Origin: an uncultured Pseudomonadota bacterium | Lineage (GTDB): Bacteria > Pseudomonadota > Gammaproteobacteria > Ga0077536 | Assembly: GCA_903825645.1 (NCBI GenBank) | Contig: CAIKBL010000064.1 | Span: 62,001-126,000, forward strand | Length of the DNA stretch: 64,000 nt | Direction of reading: 5' to 3' | Shown: piece after piece, positions 26,529 to 36,297 of the stretch | How positions within the stretch are numbered: position 1 is the first letter of the stretch | Layout of the letters: each line of letters opens with the position of its first letter | The notes under the pieces: generated by a model | Seen by the model: the letters and a program-made list of their open reading frames with translations, nothing else | What the model was told of the DNA's origin: nothing | The model's database searches: none | Made by a program: the position numbers and the translations under genes

Positions 26529-29113
26529 GTCGCCACGATGTTCACGAGGCGGCCGGGAATAAAGACGACCTTGCGCACCGTCTTACCCTCAAGATGGCGA
26601 CACACGTCCGGGTCGGCCCGTGCTGCCGCCTCAATCGCGGCGGCGTCAACGTCTGCCGCAACCCGAATGGACGTTCTCTTTTTACCGTTTACCTGAACGA
26701 CCAGGTCGATTTCCGCTCGGATAAGCGCCTGCGGATCTGCCACCGGCCAGCCGGCATCCAGTACCGATCCTGCGGGATGACCGAGCACTTCCCACAACAC
26801 CTCCGTGACATGCGGAACGATTGGCGAAAGCAGCAGGACACAGGTTTCAAGACCTTCTTGCCGGACCGTGCGGGTCGCTTCGTCATCACCAACGGTCCGT
26901 TGCAGCGCGTTGACGAGTTCCATGACCGCTGCAATTGCCGTATTGAATTTATAGCGACGCGCAATATCGTCCGTCACCTTGACAATGGTTTCGTGCACCC
27001 GACGCCGTAGCGTCTGCAAGTCACCGCTCAGGATTTCCGGACGTGGGGCAATCGGCCCACCACCTGTGTGCTCGCGAACCAGGCGCCACAACCCACGAAG
27101 AAATCTGGAAGCTCCCTCGACGGCCGCGTCTGACCATTCGAGCGATTGCTCCGGTGGCGCCGCGAACATCGTGTACAGCCGGACGGTATCCGCCCCATAA
27201 CGCTCGATCAGCGTTTGCGGGTCGATCCCGTTGTTTTTAGATTTGGACATTTTCTCGACCGGTCCAATCTCGACCGGCAACCCGTCTGTCGCGAGACGCG
27301 CAACGACCGCACGACCTTTCTCGTCTGTCTCCACCTCAACGGCACTGGGATTGAAGTAGGTTTTTTTCCCGTACTCCCCTTCGCGGAAATAAGTTTCCTT
27401 ACAGACCATGCCCTGGGTGAGCAGACGGGTGAACGGCTCGTCGACTACGGCCAGGCCCGCATCTCGCATCAGCTTGTGGAAGAATCGCGCGTAAAGCAGG
27501 TGGAGGACGGCGTGCTCGATGCCACCGATATAGATATCTACCGGCATCCAATAGCGCGCACGGGCGTCGACCATCGCGTCATTGCTGTCCGGGCAGCAGA
27601 AACGCGCGTAATACCAACTCGATTCAAAAAACGTATCGAAGGTATCCGTTTCGCGCCGTCCTGGCAGATCGGTTCCCGGGATGTGGGTGTTCAGAAACTC
27701 CGGCATGCCGAGCAAGGGGGAGGACACGCCCTGCCACGCCACATCCTCCGGCAAAACGACCGGCAGGCGTTCGGGCGCTTCCGCCACTAATTGCTGATCC
27801 TCCCCATACACCACGGGGATGGGACATCCCCAGTAACGCTGGCGGGAGACCAACCAGTCGCGCAGACGATACTGGACCTGGCGCTCAGCACGGCCCACCT
27901 CAGCAAGGCGGGTCGCAATCGCATCGAACGCCGCAGCGAAGGACAGCCCGTCGTATTGTCCGCTGTTACCGAGCACACCTTTCTCGGTGTAAGCCTCCTG
28001 GTCAATATTGACCGGACTGCCGTCGCTCGGGAACACGACTTGCCGAATGGGGAGGTGATAAACCTTGGCGAATTCATAATCCCGCTGATCGTGACCGGGG
28101 ACAGACATGACGGCACCGGTGCCGTAGCTCATCAACACGAAATTCGCGACCCAGACGGGAAGAAGATCGCCCGTCAGCGGGTGGCGGGCAAAAACGCCGA
28201 GCGGCAAGCCGCGCTTCTCGAGTTTTTCAAGCACTGCCTCGGAGGTGGCAACCTGCGCGCACGAACTGATGAACGTCGCGACATCGGCATTGTGCTCAGC
28301 CGCCCGGCGTGCCACCGGATGTTCTGGCGCGACCGCCATATAGGTGACCCCCAATAGGGTATCGGGCCGGGTCGTATAGATTTCCAGATCACCCTGACCA
28401 TCCGCCAGCGCGAAACGGACCAGCAGGCCTTCGGAGCGACCAATCCAGTTGCGTTGCATGGTCTTGACCGCTTCCGGCCAGCCTGTCAGCTGATCGAGAC
28501 CGGCGAGCAGCTCGTCGGCGTAAGCGGTAATTCGTACGAACCACTGCGGAATCTCCCGTCGTTCCACCAGCGCCCCTGAACGCCACCCTCTGCCATCAAT
28601 AACCTGCTCGTTGGCCAATACAGTCTGATCGATCGGATCCCAGTTTACGACCGCTGTTTTACGATAAACGAGATCCCGGGCGTAAAGTTGCGTGAAAAAC
28701 CATTGTTCCCAGCGGTAATAACTCGGGTCGCAGGTCGCGATCTCGCGGGACCAGTCATACCCAAAGCCCAGTCGTTGGAGTTGACCCCGCATGTAATCAA
28801 TATTCGAACGGGTCCAGCGTGCGGGCGGCACATTATTTTCTATCGCCGCGTTCTCGGCCGGTAGTCCGAACGCGTCCCAACCCATTGGCTGCAGGACGTT
28901 TTTACCCAACATTCGCTGGTAGCGTGCAATCACATCCCCAATGGTGTAATTGCGGACGTGGCCCATATGCAAGCGTCCGCTGGGGTAGGGGAACATACAC
29001 AGGCAGTAGAATTTTTCGCGCGCCGGATCCTCTCGCACAGCAAAGGCCTGAGAGTCGCGCCAAGATTTCTGTATGCGGGGCTCAATTTCCGCCGGGTTGT
29101 ATCGGTCGTCCAT
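26525..29113 (-). CDS. leuS: Leucyl-tRNA synthetase
   Basis: An 862-residue class Ia synthetase. The HIGH motif is HMGH (residues 49-52) and KMSKS begins at residue 621. The CP1 editing domain with its TTRPDTLLGVTYMAVAPEHP block and the C-terminal anticodon and VNGKKRTSIRVAADV domains are complete. I place the start at the ATG at 29113 (MDDRYNPAEIEPRIQ), the normal family beginning; an in-frame extension of 68 residues upstream is Pro/Arg-rich and unlike LeuS. The Shine-Dalgarno sequence is weak. It is the first gene of the leuS-lptE-holA-proA-nadD-rsfS-rlmH-maf operon. Confidence 0.96.
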   Translation of the reverse strand: MDDRYNPAEIEPRIQKSWRDSQAFAVREDPAREKFYCLCMFPYPSGRLHMGHVRNYTIGDVIARYQRMLGKNVLQPMGWDAFGLPAENAAIENNVPPARWTRSNIDYMRGQLQRLGFGYDWSREIATCDPSYYRWEQWFFTQLYARDLVYRKTAVVNWDPIDQTVLANEQVIDGRGWRSGALVERREIPQWFVRITAYADELLAGLDQLTGWPEAVKTMQRNWIGRSEGLLVRFALADGQGDLEIYTTRPDTLLGVTYMAVAPEHPVARRAAEHNADVATFISSCAQVATSEAVLEKLEKRGLPLGVFARHPLTGDLLPVWVANFVLMSYGTGAVMSVPGHDQRDYEFAKVYHLPIRQVVFPSDGSPVNIDQEAYTEKGVLGNSGQYDGLSFAAAFDAIATRLAEVGRAERQVQYRLRDWLVSRQRYWGCPIPVVYGEDQQLVAEAPERLPVVLPEDVAWQGVSSPLLGMPEFLNTHIPGTDLPGRRETDTFDTFFESSWYYARFCCPDSNDAMVDARARYWMPVDIYIGGIEHAVLHLLYARFFHKLMRDAGLAVVDEPFTRLLTQGMVCKETYFREGEYGKKTYFNPSAVEVETDEKGRAVVARLATDGLPVEIGPVEKMSKSKNNGIDPQTLIERYGADTVRLYTMFAAPPEQSLEWSDAAVEGASRFLRGLWRLVREHTGGGPIAPRPEILSGDLQTLRRRVHETIVKVTDDIARRYKFNTAIAAVMELVNALQRTVGDDEATRTVRQEGLETCVLLLSPIVPHVTEVLWEVLGHPAGSVLDAGWPVADPQALIRAEIDLVVQVNGKKRTSIRVAADVDAAAIEAAARADPDVCRHLEGKTVRKVVFIPGRLVNIVAT

Positions 29114-29310
29114 ACACTTTTGCTTTGGGGTGGAGGGGGAGGATACCCCACGCAGACCCGGGCTTGAAAGCGTCGGAAGCGCGCGTGCCCAACGACGACG
29201 GGCTCGCGACGCTGGCCGATCAACCGGACGAGTTGGCAGACCCACCGAGGCGCCGCACCCCAAAACCGCTTGAGGTCGCGTCGCCGGGGTCTCCGGCTTA
29301 ACCCGAAGCG

Positions 29311-29339
29311 CTTTCATCTTTGTGTAACAATGTCGTCAT
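29311..29339 (+). promoter_or_regulatory. Pho box upstream of phoB
   Basis: CTTTCAT-CTTT-GTGTAAC at 29311-29328 matches the CTGTCAT-N4-CTGTCAY consensus at 11 of 14 positions. A third half-site, TCGTCAT, follows in the same 11-bp phase at 29333-29339. TAATAC at 29341-29346 may be the -10. The site lies 60 bp before the phoB ATG, which fits autoactivation of phoBR by PhoB. Confidence 0.72.
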
Positions 29340-29387
29340 GTAATACGGTGCAACAGCCCCGTTTCCGTCGGGTTAGTAGAGGACTAA

Positions 29388-30080
29388 ATGATCCAGAACA
29401 TACTGATAGTCGAGGACGAGCTCGCCATCCGACAGATGCTCGGATTCGCCCTGGGAGGAGACGGATATCGCTGTATTGAAGCAGGCAATGTCGTTGAAGC
29501 ACAATCCACGCTCGCCCGCCAGCGCCCAGATCTCATCCTTCTGGACTGGATGCTCCCGGGGATCAGTGGTATCGAGTTTGCCCGTCGGCTCAAGCGCGAT
29601 CCAAAAATGAATCAAATTCCCATCATCATGCTGACCGCCAAAGGTGAAGAAGGGGATAAGATTGGCGGGCTCGATAGCGGCGCGGACGATTACATCACCA
29701 AACCTTTTTCGACGCGCGAGTTATTAGCGAGGGTCCGGGCCGTCTTGCGGCGACGGCAGAGCGAAGTATCCCCTGAGCTACTTGAGGCAGGAACAATCCG
29801 CATTGATCTCCAAACTCACCGGGTGACTATCAAGGGCGAGCCCCTCGAAGTAAGTCCCACGGAGTTCCGGCTGCTGCAGTTTTTCATTACACACCCCGAG
29901 CGAGTCTATACGCGCAGCCAACTGTTGGATGAAGTCTGGGGTAACGAGACTTATATTGAAGAAAGAACGGTGGACGTTCACATCCGGCGCGTGCGCAAGC
30001 TCTTGGAGCCCTTCGGCTGTGATGAGATGATTCAGACCGTTCGAAGCGTCGGCTATCGATTTTCACCGCTGGTCCAATAA
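29388..30080 (+). CDS. phoB: Phosphate regulon response regulator PhoB
   Basis: A 230-residue OmpR-family response regulator. The receiver domain has the acidic pair in VEDE, phospho-acceptor Asp53 in LLDWMLPG, and Lys105 in TKPF. The C-terminal winged helix carries LEVSPTEFRLLQFF, the recognition region RVYTRSQLLDEVWG and ERTVDVHIRRVRKLL. Length and sequence are close to the enterobacterial PhoB. GAGGA lies 4 bases before the ATG. Phosphorylated PhoB binds Pho boxes in front of pst, pho and lipid-remodelling genes; several such sites occur in this window. phoR follows 112 bp downstream. Confidence 0.95.
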   Translation: MIQNILIVEDELAIRQMLGFALGGDGYRCIEAGNVVEAQSTLARQRPDLILLDWMLPGISGIEFARRLKRDPKMNQIPIIMLTAKGEEGDKIGGLDSGADDYITKPFSTRELLARVRAVLRRRQSEVSPELLEAGTIRIDLQTHRVTIKGEPLEVSPTEFRLLQFFITHPERVYTRSQLLDEVWGNETYIEERTVDVHIRRVRKLLEPFGCDEMIQTVRSVGYRFSPLVQ

Positions 30081-30192
30081 AACTTGGTTTGAAGAAACTG
30101 ACCGTAACCCGGCCGGAAACGGCCCCTGCCCCGCCTGAGGCAGCGGCTGACGCTCCTCATCGCCACCGGCCGGTCAGCAGGAGACCATCGTT

Positions 30193-31506
30193 ATGATGAT
30201 CCGGGATTTACGGCGCGTAGTTTTCGGCCTGCTCGTCGCCTCAATCGCGGGCATCCTAACCGATCAATTTTTGGTTTGTTATTTAGTTGCGTTATTGCTA
30301 TACGTCGGCTGGCTACATCGTCATCTTCGTATGCTTTTACAATGGCTGCGCGATCCAAAGAAGTTTGCGCCACCCGAGACGCCAGGCGTTTTCGAAGAGC
30401 TTTCCCTAGAGATCGATTACCTGCGCGAGCGCCACAAAAAGCGCAAAAAGAAACTCGCGTCTTATCTTAGACAGTTCCAACAGGCAACACGGGCCCTGCC
30501 GGACGCCACCGTTGTTCTCGGGGATAACGGCGATGTGCAGTGGGCAAACGACGCTGCAGCCCGTTATCTGGGTATTCGATGGCCGGAAGATTTTGGGCAA
30601 CGAATCACCAATTTAGTCCGCTTGCCTAGCCTCCTGGATTTCATGCAGGCTCCGGCCGCACACGACGCAATCGAAATCCCTTCACCCACGAATCCCAACG
30701 CGTTCCTCAGCGTCCTGATGGCGCCGTATGGGAAATCACGTTGGCTTTTTGTGGCGAGAGACGTCACGCAACTTCATCGCGCAAATCAGATTCGAAGCGA
30801 TTTCGTGGCGAATGTCTCTCACGAATTACGAACGCCCATCACGGTGTTTCGCGGCTACCTAGAAATGATGTCCGAGCAACGAGATAAAGCGCCCCCCGGC
30901 TGGATTCCTGTCATCGGACATCTAGACGCCCACGCGCACCGAATGCAATCGCTTGTCGAAGAGTTGTTGCTGCTTTCAAGACTCGAACAGGAGGATGACG
31001 TTCCGAATCCAAAACCTGTTCTAGTCAGCGAGATGCTAAGCGACATACTGCGGCAGGCCCGTCACATAAGCGGCGCACGGGAACATTTCTTTTCGCTGGA
31101 AGCCGACCCGGTACTCGAAATCGCAGGTGCTCGGAGCGAATTACTCAGTGCTTTTTCAAACCTGATCATGAACGCCGTGAACTACACGCCCGCTCGAGGG
31201 GTAATTCATATTCGTTGGTACCGGGATCTCCGTGGTGCTCACCTCGAGGTACAGGATAACGGTTTTGGCATTAGCGAGGAGCTCTTCGAACGTATCACGG
31301 AGCGGTTCTACCGCGTGGAAAGTTCCCGGGCACGAGAGGATGGCGGGACTGGCTTGGGGCTCGCTATCGTCAAGCATGTCTTGTTAAGACATCACGCTGC
31401 TTTGGAAATCAAAAGCAAGCTTGGCGAAGGAAGTGTGTTCAAATGCCACTTTCCGAACGACATGATTGTCCCTCAAGAAGCATTGGCGCTTTCCGCGCCG
31501 GCCTGA
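30193..31506 (+). CDS. phoR: Phosphate regulon sensor kinase PhoR
   Basis: A 437-residue histidine kinase with PhoR layout: two adjacent N-terminal membrane segments (about residues 9-27 and 29-46) with almost no periplasmic loop, a basic linker (RHKKRKKK), a PAS domain (about 95-200), then the H box VSHELRTP with His210, N box NLIMNAVNYTP and the G boxes DNGFGIS and GTGLGLAIV. It would phosphorylate PhoB when Pst/PhoU report low phosphate. AGGAGA lies 10 bases before the first of two ATGs. The pst-phoU operon is about 18 kb away. Confidence 0.94.
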   Translation: MMIRDLRRVVFGLLVASIAGILTDQFLVCYLVALLLYVGWLHRHLRMLLQWLRDPKKFAPPETPGVFEELSLEIDYLRERHKKRKKKLASYLRQFQQATRALPDATVVLGDNGDVQWANDAAARYLGIRWPEDFGQRITNLVRLPSLLDFMQAPAAHDAIEIPSPTNPNAFLSVLMAPYGKSRWLFVARDVTQLHRANQIRSDFVANVSHELRTPITVFRGYLEMMSEQRDKAPPGWIPVIGHLDAHAHRMQSLVEELLLLSRLEQEDDVPNPKPVLVSEMLSDILRQARHISGAREHFFSLEADPVLEIAGARSELLSAFSNLIMNAVNYTPARGVIHIRWYRDLRGAHLEVQDNGFGISEELFERITERFYRVESSRAREDGGTGLGLAIVKHVLLRHHAALEIKSKLGEGSVFKCHFPNDMIVPQEALALSAPA

Positions 31507-31682
31507 CGCCCCCGCGCCGACCTCGCGGGTAAACGCATTGACTCAAGTGGGTCTGTTCACGTAGCCGGCGCATTGCTTGCATTTGTTCACAGTTGGCGTG
31601 CGCGCCGTCACATACGCTCAAGGCGTGCCGCCCCGACAATAGCTGCTCTCAGGGTGGAAACCCCATCGAGGATTTTTCAGTC

Positions 31683-32174
31683 ATGCGCTTTATCCCATTT
31701 GCACTGCTGCTGCTTCATTGCATCACCCCTGCCGCTTGGGCGCATGACGTGCGCATGCATTTTATTCCTGACCAACACGCCGCGCTGGTGGCCTCGCGGA
31801 ATGCCCAACATATGGTGGAATTTGCGCGGACCGAGCTTAACCTAGACCTTGATTTCAGCGATCAGAGCATTGAGAAAATAGAGCGCGTCAGTTCCGAACT
31901 ACGCACCGATCTTCATCGAGAGCATGCGGCATTACGAGACGTCGATAACCTGGTGCAGATGCTCGGCAGTTATCTGGGTGAAGTCTATCGCCGCAATCAC
32001 GGGGGCGAATGGGGTTACGCATCGCCTCGAGGCAAGCCCATGATGGCGCTTAAAACAGACGCGGATGACTCACTCTTATGGCCAACTGAACGGATCCGGC
32101 AACGGCTTAAAAGTGGCACAAACAATAATGTCTGGGCTTATTACCAATCGCGGGTTGCCTTAGCCAATAACTAG
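31683..32174 (+). CDS. Exported protein of unknown function
   Basis: A 163-residue protein with a clear signal peptide (FALLLLHCITPAAWA, cleaved before HDVRMH). The mature part has a helical N-terminal half and the stretch LGSYLGEVYRRNHGGEWGY followed by PMMALKTDADDSLLWPTERI, which resembles the DUF3806-like or immunity-type small domains where GxxLGE and GGxW are conserved. No function can be assigned. I chose the ATG at 31683 because the signal peptide starts there and GAGG lies upstream. It is 176 bp after phoR, with its own leader. Confidence 0.6.
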   Translation: MRFIPFALLLLHCITPAAWAHDVRMHFIPDQHAALVASRNAQHMVEFARTELNLDLDFSDQSIEKIERVSSELRTDLHREHAALRDVDNLVQMLGSYLGEVYRRNHGGEWGYASPRGKPMMALKTDADDSLLWPTERIRQRLKSGTNNNVWAYYQSRVALANN

Positions 32175-32209
32175 CCCAACCCGCGAATTCTGCCGCGCAG
32201 CATTCTCCG

Positions 32210-33430
32210 TCAGACTTCTTTGGAAAATAGAATACCGCCTTGTGTGAGTTCGTTAATCTCTTCTTCATTTTTGCCTAGGACTGAACGCAAGATCTCCGCA
32301 TTGTGCTGACCAAGGGTCGGGGCTTCGAAGGGCTGATTAGCCTCCTCTCCCATGAATTTTATCGGCATCCCGGGGATCTCAAATTCACCCGCTAGTCGAT
32401 CATTCACCGTACGGACCGTCCCGCGCGCGATAAAGTGAGGATGGGACACCGTTTCTTCAACAGAGAGTATCGGTGCACAAGGCACATTAAAGGCATCCAA
32501 ACGCGCCTCTGCGCTACCGACATCCGGAAAGGTCTTGAGCCAAGACTCGACCATTTCAACGACTTCGTCACGACGGCTAAGTCGCATTTGATCATTGATG
32601 TATTTTGGATCTTCGGTCAGATCCGGACGCTCCATTGCCCGACAAAGATCCTGCCAATGATGGAGGAAACCCATAATGGTGATGTCTCCGCCAGTCCCGC
32701 GGAAAACCCCGGCTGGACAAAGATAGGAGAGATGACGGCCTCCACGCTTTGGTTTTATAGCGCCATAACTGCCACTAATTTGGTGGACATTTACTTCGTG
32801 GCAATGATAGTACGCATCCAGCAGCGCAATATCGATGTGCTTTCCTTTACCCGTGCGTGCCCTATAAAGCAGTGCCGCAGCAACCGCGAAAGCGCCATGT
32901 GTGCCCGTCAAGACATCGCCGATACCGAGCAAGGGAATGGAAGGTGCGTCGTCCGGATCACCAATCATTGACGTCACGCCCGCATAGGCTTGCGCGATAT
33001 AGTCGTATCCGGGTTTAGCGGACAGTGGCCCGGTCTGGCCAAGCGCCGAAATGGAGCAAAGAATAATATCAGGCTTGATAGCTTGTAGCGCAGCAAATCC
33101 CAGCCCCATCGCGGTGATCACACCCGGCTTGAAATTCTCAACCACCACATCGCACTTCTTGACAAGCTCGCGGAGCAGTTCAATACCTTCCGGTTTTCGC
33201 AAATCAAGACAGAGACTTTTTTTATTCAGACTCTGCTGAACGTAATAAAGACTGCGTTCATTGCGGAGTTTTGACACGCGTCTCGTCGTATCTCCTTCGG
33301 GGGCGGATTCCACCTTAATCACTTCAGCCCCGAGTTCGGAGAAAAGACGCGTGCAAGTCGGCCCCGCCAGCGCACGCGTAAAATCAAGGATCCGAATGCC
33401 GGCCAATATCTGTTCTCGCTCTGAAACCAT
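32210..33430 (-). CDS. Family III CoA-transferase (CaiB/BaiF)
   Basis: A 406-residue CoA-transferase of the interlocked-dimer type, which moves CoA between carboxylic acids through an aspartyl-CoA intermediate. Conserved parts are the start LAGIRILDFTRALAGPTCTRLF, RRVSKLRNERS, VVENFKPGV and the active-site Asp in DIALLDAYYHCHE. The substrate is not evident. The gene is isolated and convergent with the unknown exported protein. Its Shine-Dalgarno sequence GGAGG is part of a small inverted repeat. Confidence 0.92.
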   Translation of the reverse strand: MVSEREQILAGIRILDFTRALAGPTCTRLFSELGAEVIKVESAPEGDTTRRVSKLRNERSLYYVQQSLNKKSLCLDLRKPEGIELLRELVKKCDVVVENFKPGVITAMGLGFAALQAIKPDIILCSISALGQTGPLSAKPGYDYIAQAYAGVTSMIGDPDDAPSIPLLGIGDVLTGTHGAFAVAAALLYRARTGKGKHIDIALLDAYYHCHEVNVHQISGSYGAIKPKRGGRHLSYLCPAGVFRGTGGDITIMGFLHHWQDLCRAMERPDLTEDPKYINDQMRLSRRDEVVEMVESWLKTFPDVGSAEARLDAFNVPCAPILSVEETVSHPHFIARGTVRTVNDRLAGEFEIPGMPIKFMGEEANQPFEAPTLGQHNAEILRSVLGKNEEEINELTQGGILFSKEV

Positions 33431-33851
33431 CGGAGGAACCTCCCGCGGAATGTGCGTTAGCGCTTAAGTTATGAAGAGTGTTCGCCCTACAAGGAAAAGA
33501 CCGGGCGGCCTCAATCCTAACAAAGAAATTTTCGGGAACAAGCAATTCCTTCCCTGCGCGACCTAAGCCGTAGATAATTCGCCGAGTGCCCGCCAAAGCG
33601 CGCCGCAGCCCACCGCACGATAGTGGACGTGGCGTGTGTCTCGCTCGAAGCCGACCATCGTGTCAGTTGGTGCGCTGCCCGCTTCGCGTCTGTAGGTCGA
33701 GAATATCCGCGCTGTATCGCGCCTCCTCCGTCCAGGACTATCTAAATCGTCACGTCTACCCTAACCGTAGCGGGATGGCGAACACGCTGGTGATTCCAGA
33801 AGCACGCGCCACCCCTTAGAATCATGTGCCCTCGAAGCTGACCTTAAAGAA
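33431..33851. other. 420-bp divergent intergenic region
   Basis: It lies between the divergent CoA-transferase and rep genes. The only structure noticed is the self-complementary Shine-Dalgarno repeat at 33432-33443. A 77-codon open frame on the plus strand has no protein-like character. I saw no RNA gene. Confidence 0.45.
33432..33443 (-). promoter_or_regulatory. Self-complementary Shine-Dalgarno of the CoA-transferase gene
   Basis: On the minus strand GGAGG-TT-CCTCC lies directly before the ATG, with GGAGG 8 bases from it. The two halves can pair (4 bp with a GTTC loop), which could hide the ribosome-binding site. The hairpin is small, so the effect may be slight. Confidence 0.4.
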
Positions 33852-35852
33852 ATGAGCGACCTCAATCCCCCCCAACGCGAGGCCGTACGCTTTACCGACG
33901 GGCCCCTTTTGGTGCTCGCAGGTGCGGGTAGTGGTAAAACACGGGTCATTGCTCAGAAAGTGGCCTACCTCATCTCGGCCCGGGAAGTGCCGCCCGATCA
34001 GATAGCCGCAATCACGTTTACCAACAAGGCTGCGAAAGAAATGCAAAGCCGGGTGAGCGCGCTCCTAAAGCCCGGCACTCGCAGTCGGCCCTGGATCTCA
34101 ACATTCCACACTTTGGGTTTGCGGATCCTAAAGGAAGAGTTCGCAGCCGTAGGCCTTCGACCGCGGTTCACTATCTTCGATTCGAGAGACAGTGAAGCGA
34201 CACTCGCCGACATTGCAAGACGAACGCTCGGCACGAATACCTTCGAAATCGGGCCATTGCAGCAACGTATCTCCGCATGGAAAAGTGCGCTCATCCCGCC
34301 GGATGCCGTTCCCCTTGAGGCGACCGTAGATCCGGCCGGTCGGGCAGCTAAAGCCTGTTATGCTGAATATCTTCGAACGCTACAGGCCTTCAATGCTGTC
34401 GATTTTGATGATTTGATCCGACTTCCCTCGTTGCTACTACAGACCATGCCGGAGATGCTTTTAAAGTGGCAGGCGCGCATTCGTTGGCTACTCGTTGACG
34501 AATATCAGGACACCAACCTCGCCCAATATGAACTGGTGCGCTTGATTACCGGCACGCGCGGAATGCTCACCGCGGTCGGCGATGACGACCAATCGATATA
34601 TGCTTGGCGGGGTGCACGGCCCGAGAACCTAATAGCGCTGACGAAGGATTTTCCCGGCATTAAAGTCGTCAAACTCGAACAGAATTACCGCTCGATGGGC
34701 GTCATTCTGAAAGCGGCCAATCAACTGATCGGTCACAATCCACACGTCTTCGATAAACGATTGTGGAGTGAGCGAGGCTTTGGCGAGAAGATTCGAGTAA
34801 TTGCGGCGGCTGACGAATTTGGTGAAGCGGAGCAAGTCGTCAATCTTGTCAATCACGAACGCCTTATTCATGGCGCAGCCTATCGCGATTTCGCGATCTT
34901 GTTTCGCAGTAACCATCAGGCTCGAATTTTCGAAAGCGCACTCCGGGAGAGGACGATCCCTTATATCCTCTCCGGCAGTCGGTCTTTTTTTGATGCCTCT
35001 GAGATTAAAGATCTGCTGTGCTATCTTCGAATCATCGCGAATCCAGCTGATGACACAGCCCTGCTGCGGATTATCAATACACCACGTCGAGGTCTCGGTG
35101 CGGCGACAATTGAGATCCTAGTCGCCGTCGCTTCCGCGACCGAACGCTCGTTGCGCGACACACTGGGCACTGAGGCCTTTGCGGCAAGAGTCAGCCCACG
35201 GGTGACGCGCATCGCGCGGGATTTTTCCCAATGGCTCGAGAGGTTCGAGCAGGCGAATGAGGCAACTTCGCCGACGACTCTTACCCGTCAATTGGTCGCC
35301 GATATCGGTTACAACGATTGGCTTGAAAGTAACAGTGAGACACCGGAAGACGCGACCCGTCGGCAGAATAATGTAAATGAGCTGATAGATTGGATTGCCC
35401 GTCTTGAGAAACAAGAGCCTGACCGGCGGCTCAGCGAAATCGTGGCGACCCTCGCTTTGTTGGATATGCTTGACCGTAAGGATGACGACGAAGATCGGGA
35501 TTGTTTGTCACTGATGACCCTGCACGCTGCGAAGGGGCTCGAATTCCCGCGAGTATTTCTGGTCGGCTTCGAGGAAAACATCCTACCGCATCGCTCGAGC
35601 GTGGAGGCCGATACCGTCGAAGAAGAGCGACGATTGGCCTATGTCGGCATCACACGCGCCCAACAAAACCTCACACTGAGTTACGCCCGTACTCGGCGCC
35701 GCTATGGCAAGACAGAAGAGTGCCAACCGAGTCGATTTTTAGAAGAGCTGCCGCGAGAAGATCTGAATATCGATGGTTCGAATACCGCAACCACGGATCG
35801 GGCCGCCGGCCGGGCAACTCTTGCAAGCCTGAAAGGGTTGCTTGGCCGCTGA
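33852..35852 (+). CDS. rep: ATP-dependent DNA helicase Rep
   Basis: A 666-residue SF1A 3'-5' helicase. Motifs in order: LNPPQREAVR (Q motif), AGAGSGKTR (Walker A), TFTNKAAKEM (Ia), LVDEYQDTN (II), GDDDQSIYAWRGA (III), LEQNYRS (IV), LMTLHAAKGLEF (V) and YVGITRAQ (VI). Length and the lack of a long C-terminal linker favour Rep over UvrD. It assists replication forks through protein blocks. It is a monocistronic gene with a weak Shine-Dalgarno sequence. Confidence 0.92.
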   Translation: MSDLNPPQREAVRFTDGPLLVLAGAGSGKTRVIAQKVAYLISAREVPPDQIAAITFTNKAAKEMQSRVSALLKPGTRSRPWISTFHTLGLRILKEEFAAVGLRPRFTIFDSRDSEATLADIARRTLGTNTFEIGPLQQRISAWKSALIPPDAVPLEATVDPAGRAAKACYAEYLRTLQAFNAVDFDDLIRLPSLLLQTMPEMLLKWQARIRWLLVDEYQDTNLAQYELVRLITGTRGMLTAVGDDDQSIYAWRGARPENLIALTKDFPGIKVVKLEQNYRSMGVILKAANQLIGHNPHVFDKRLWSERGFGEKIRVIAAADEFGEAEQVVNLVNHERLIHGAAYRDFAILFRSNHQARIFESALRERTIPYILSGSRSFFDASEIKDLLCYLRIIANPADDTALLRIINTPRRGLGAATIEILVAVASATERSLRDTLGTEAFAARVSPRVTRIARDFSQWLERFEQANEATSPTTLTRQLVADIGYNDWLESNSETPEDATRRQNNVNELIDWIARLEKQEPDRRLSEIVATLALLDMLDRKDDDEDRDCLSLMTLHAAKGLEFPRVFLVGFEENILPHRSSVEADTVEEERRLAYVGITRAQQNLTLSYARTRRRYGKTEECQPSRFLEELPREDLNIDGSNTATTDRAAGRATLASLKGLLGR

Positions 35853-36297
35853 TGTCGTGTCATCGGACTGGGCACTCATCGACCAAGCAGAGCCTGGCGT
35901 TACCATCGAACACGCGGCCTCCGGCTGACCGTGGCGTCCAGGAAACGTATTTCTACTTTTGTTGAGGCTCAAATGATGGGTCAGGTCACCGTAGGGAGAT
36001 GAGGTGTACGCCGGACGCCGTGCAATGGACAGGCCCGGACACGCTTTATCGTGCGGGCGACAGGGCTGGGCATGCTGATCATGAAACCATAGAACGCTGC
36101 GCCTACGCAGCGAAGGTAGTCAAATTGTATGCGCAGGGGATTGCGCTCGGCACTAAAGGGGACTACCCCGCGAATTCCCATGATCTTGGAGGGAATAAGC
36201 GGTCATTTATTCATAGGTGCCGCCTTTTCGGCGCGATCTGCAAGATCTGACTCCCTTTTTCCGATGCGTTGCGCGAGGCATTCTCGCGCCACCCAGA
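35853..36297. other. 445-bp intergenic region, no gene supported
   Basis: It lies between the convergent rep and VOC genes. Short open frames on both strands show no family resemblance. A 7-bp hairpin (ACCTATG/CATAGGT, 36300-36315) overlaps the end of the VOC gene and lacks a good T-tract. It may be decayed sequence. Confidence 0.4.

Noticed and set aside
29114-29317. 68-residue N-terminal extension of LeuS
   Set aside because: Pro/Arg-rich sequence unlike any LeuS; the ATG at 29113 gives the standard N-terminus.
33586-33819. 77-codon open frame upstream of rep
   Set aside because: No protein-like composition, no ribosome-binding site and no recognised family.
35999-36250. 83-codon open frame after rep
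   Set aside because: No domain and no start signal; opposite-strand frames are equally open, so it looks like chance.
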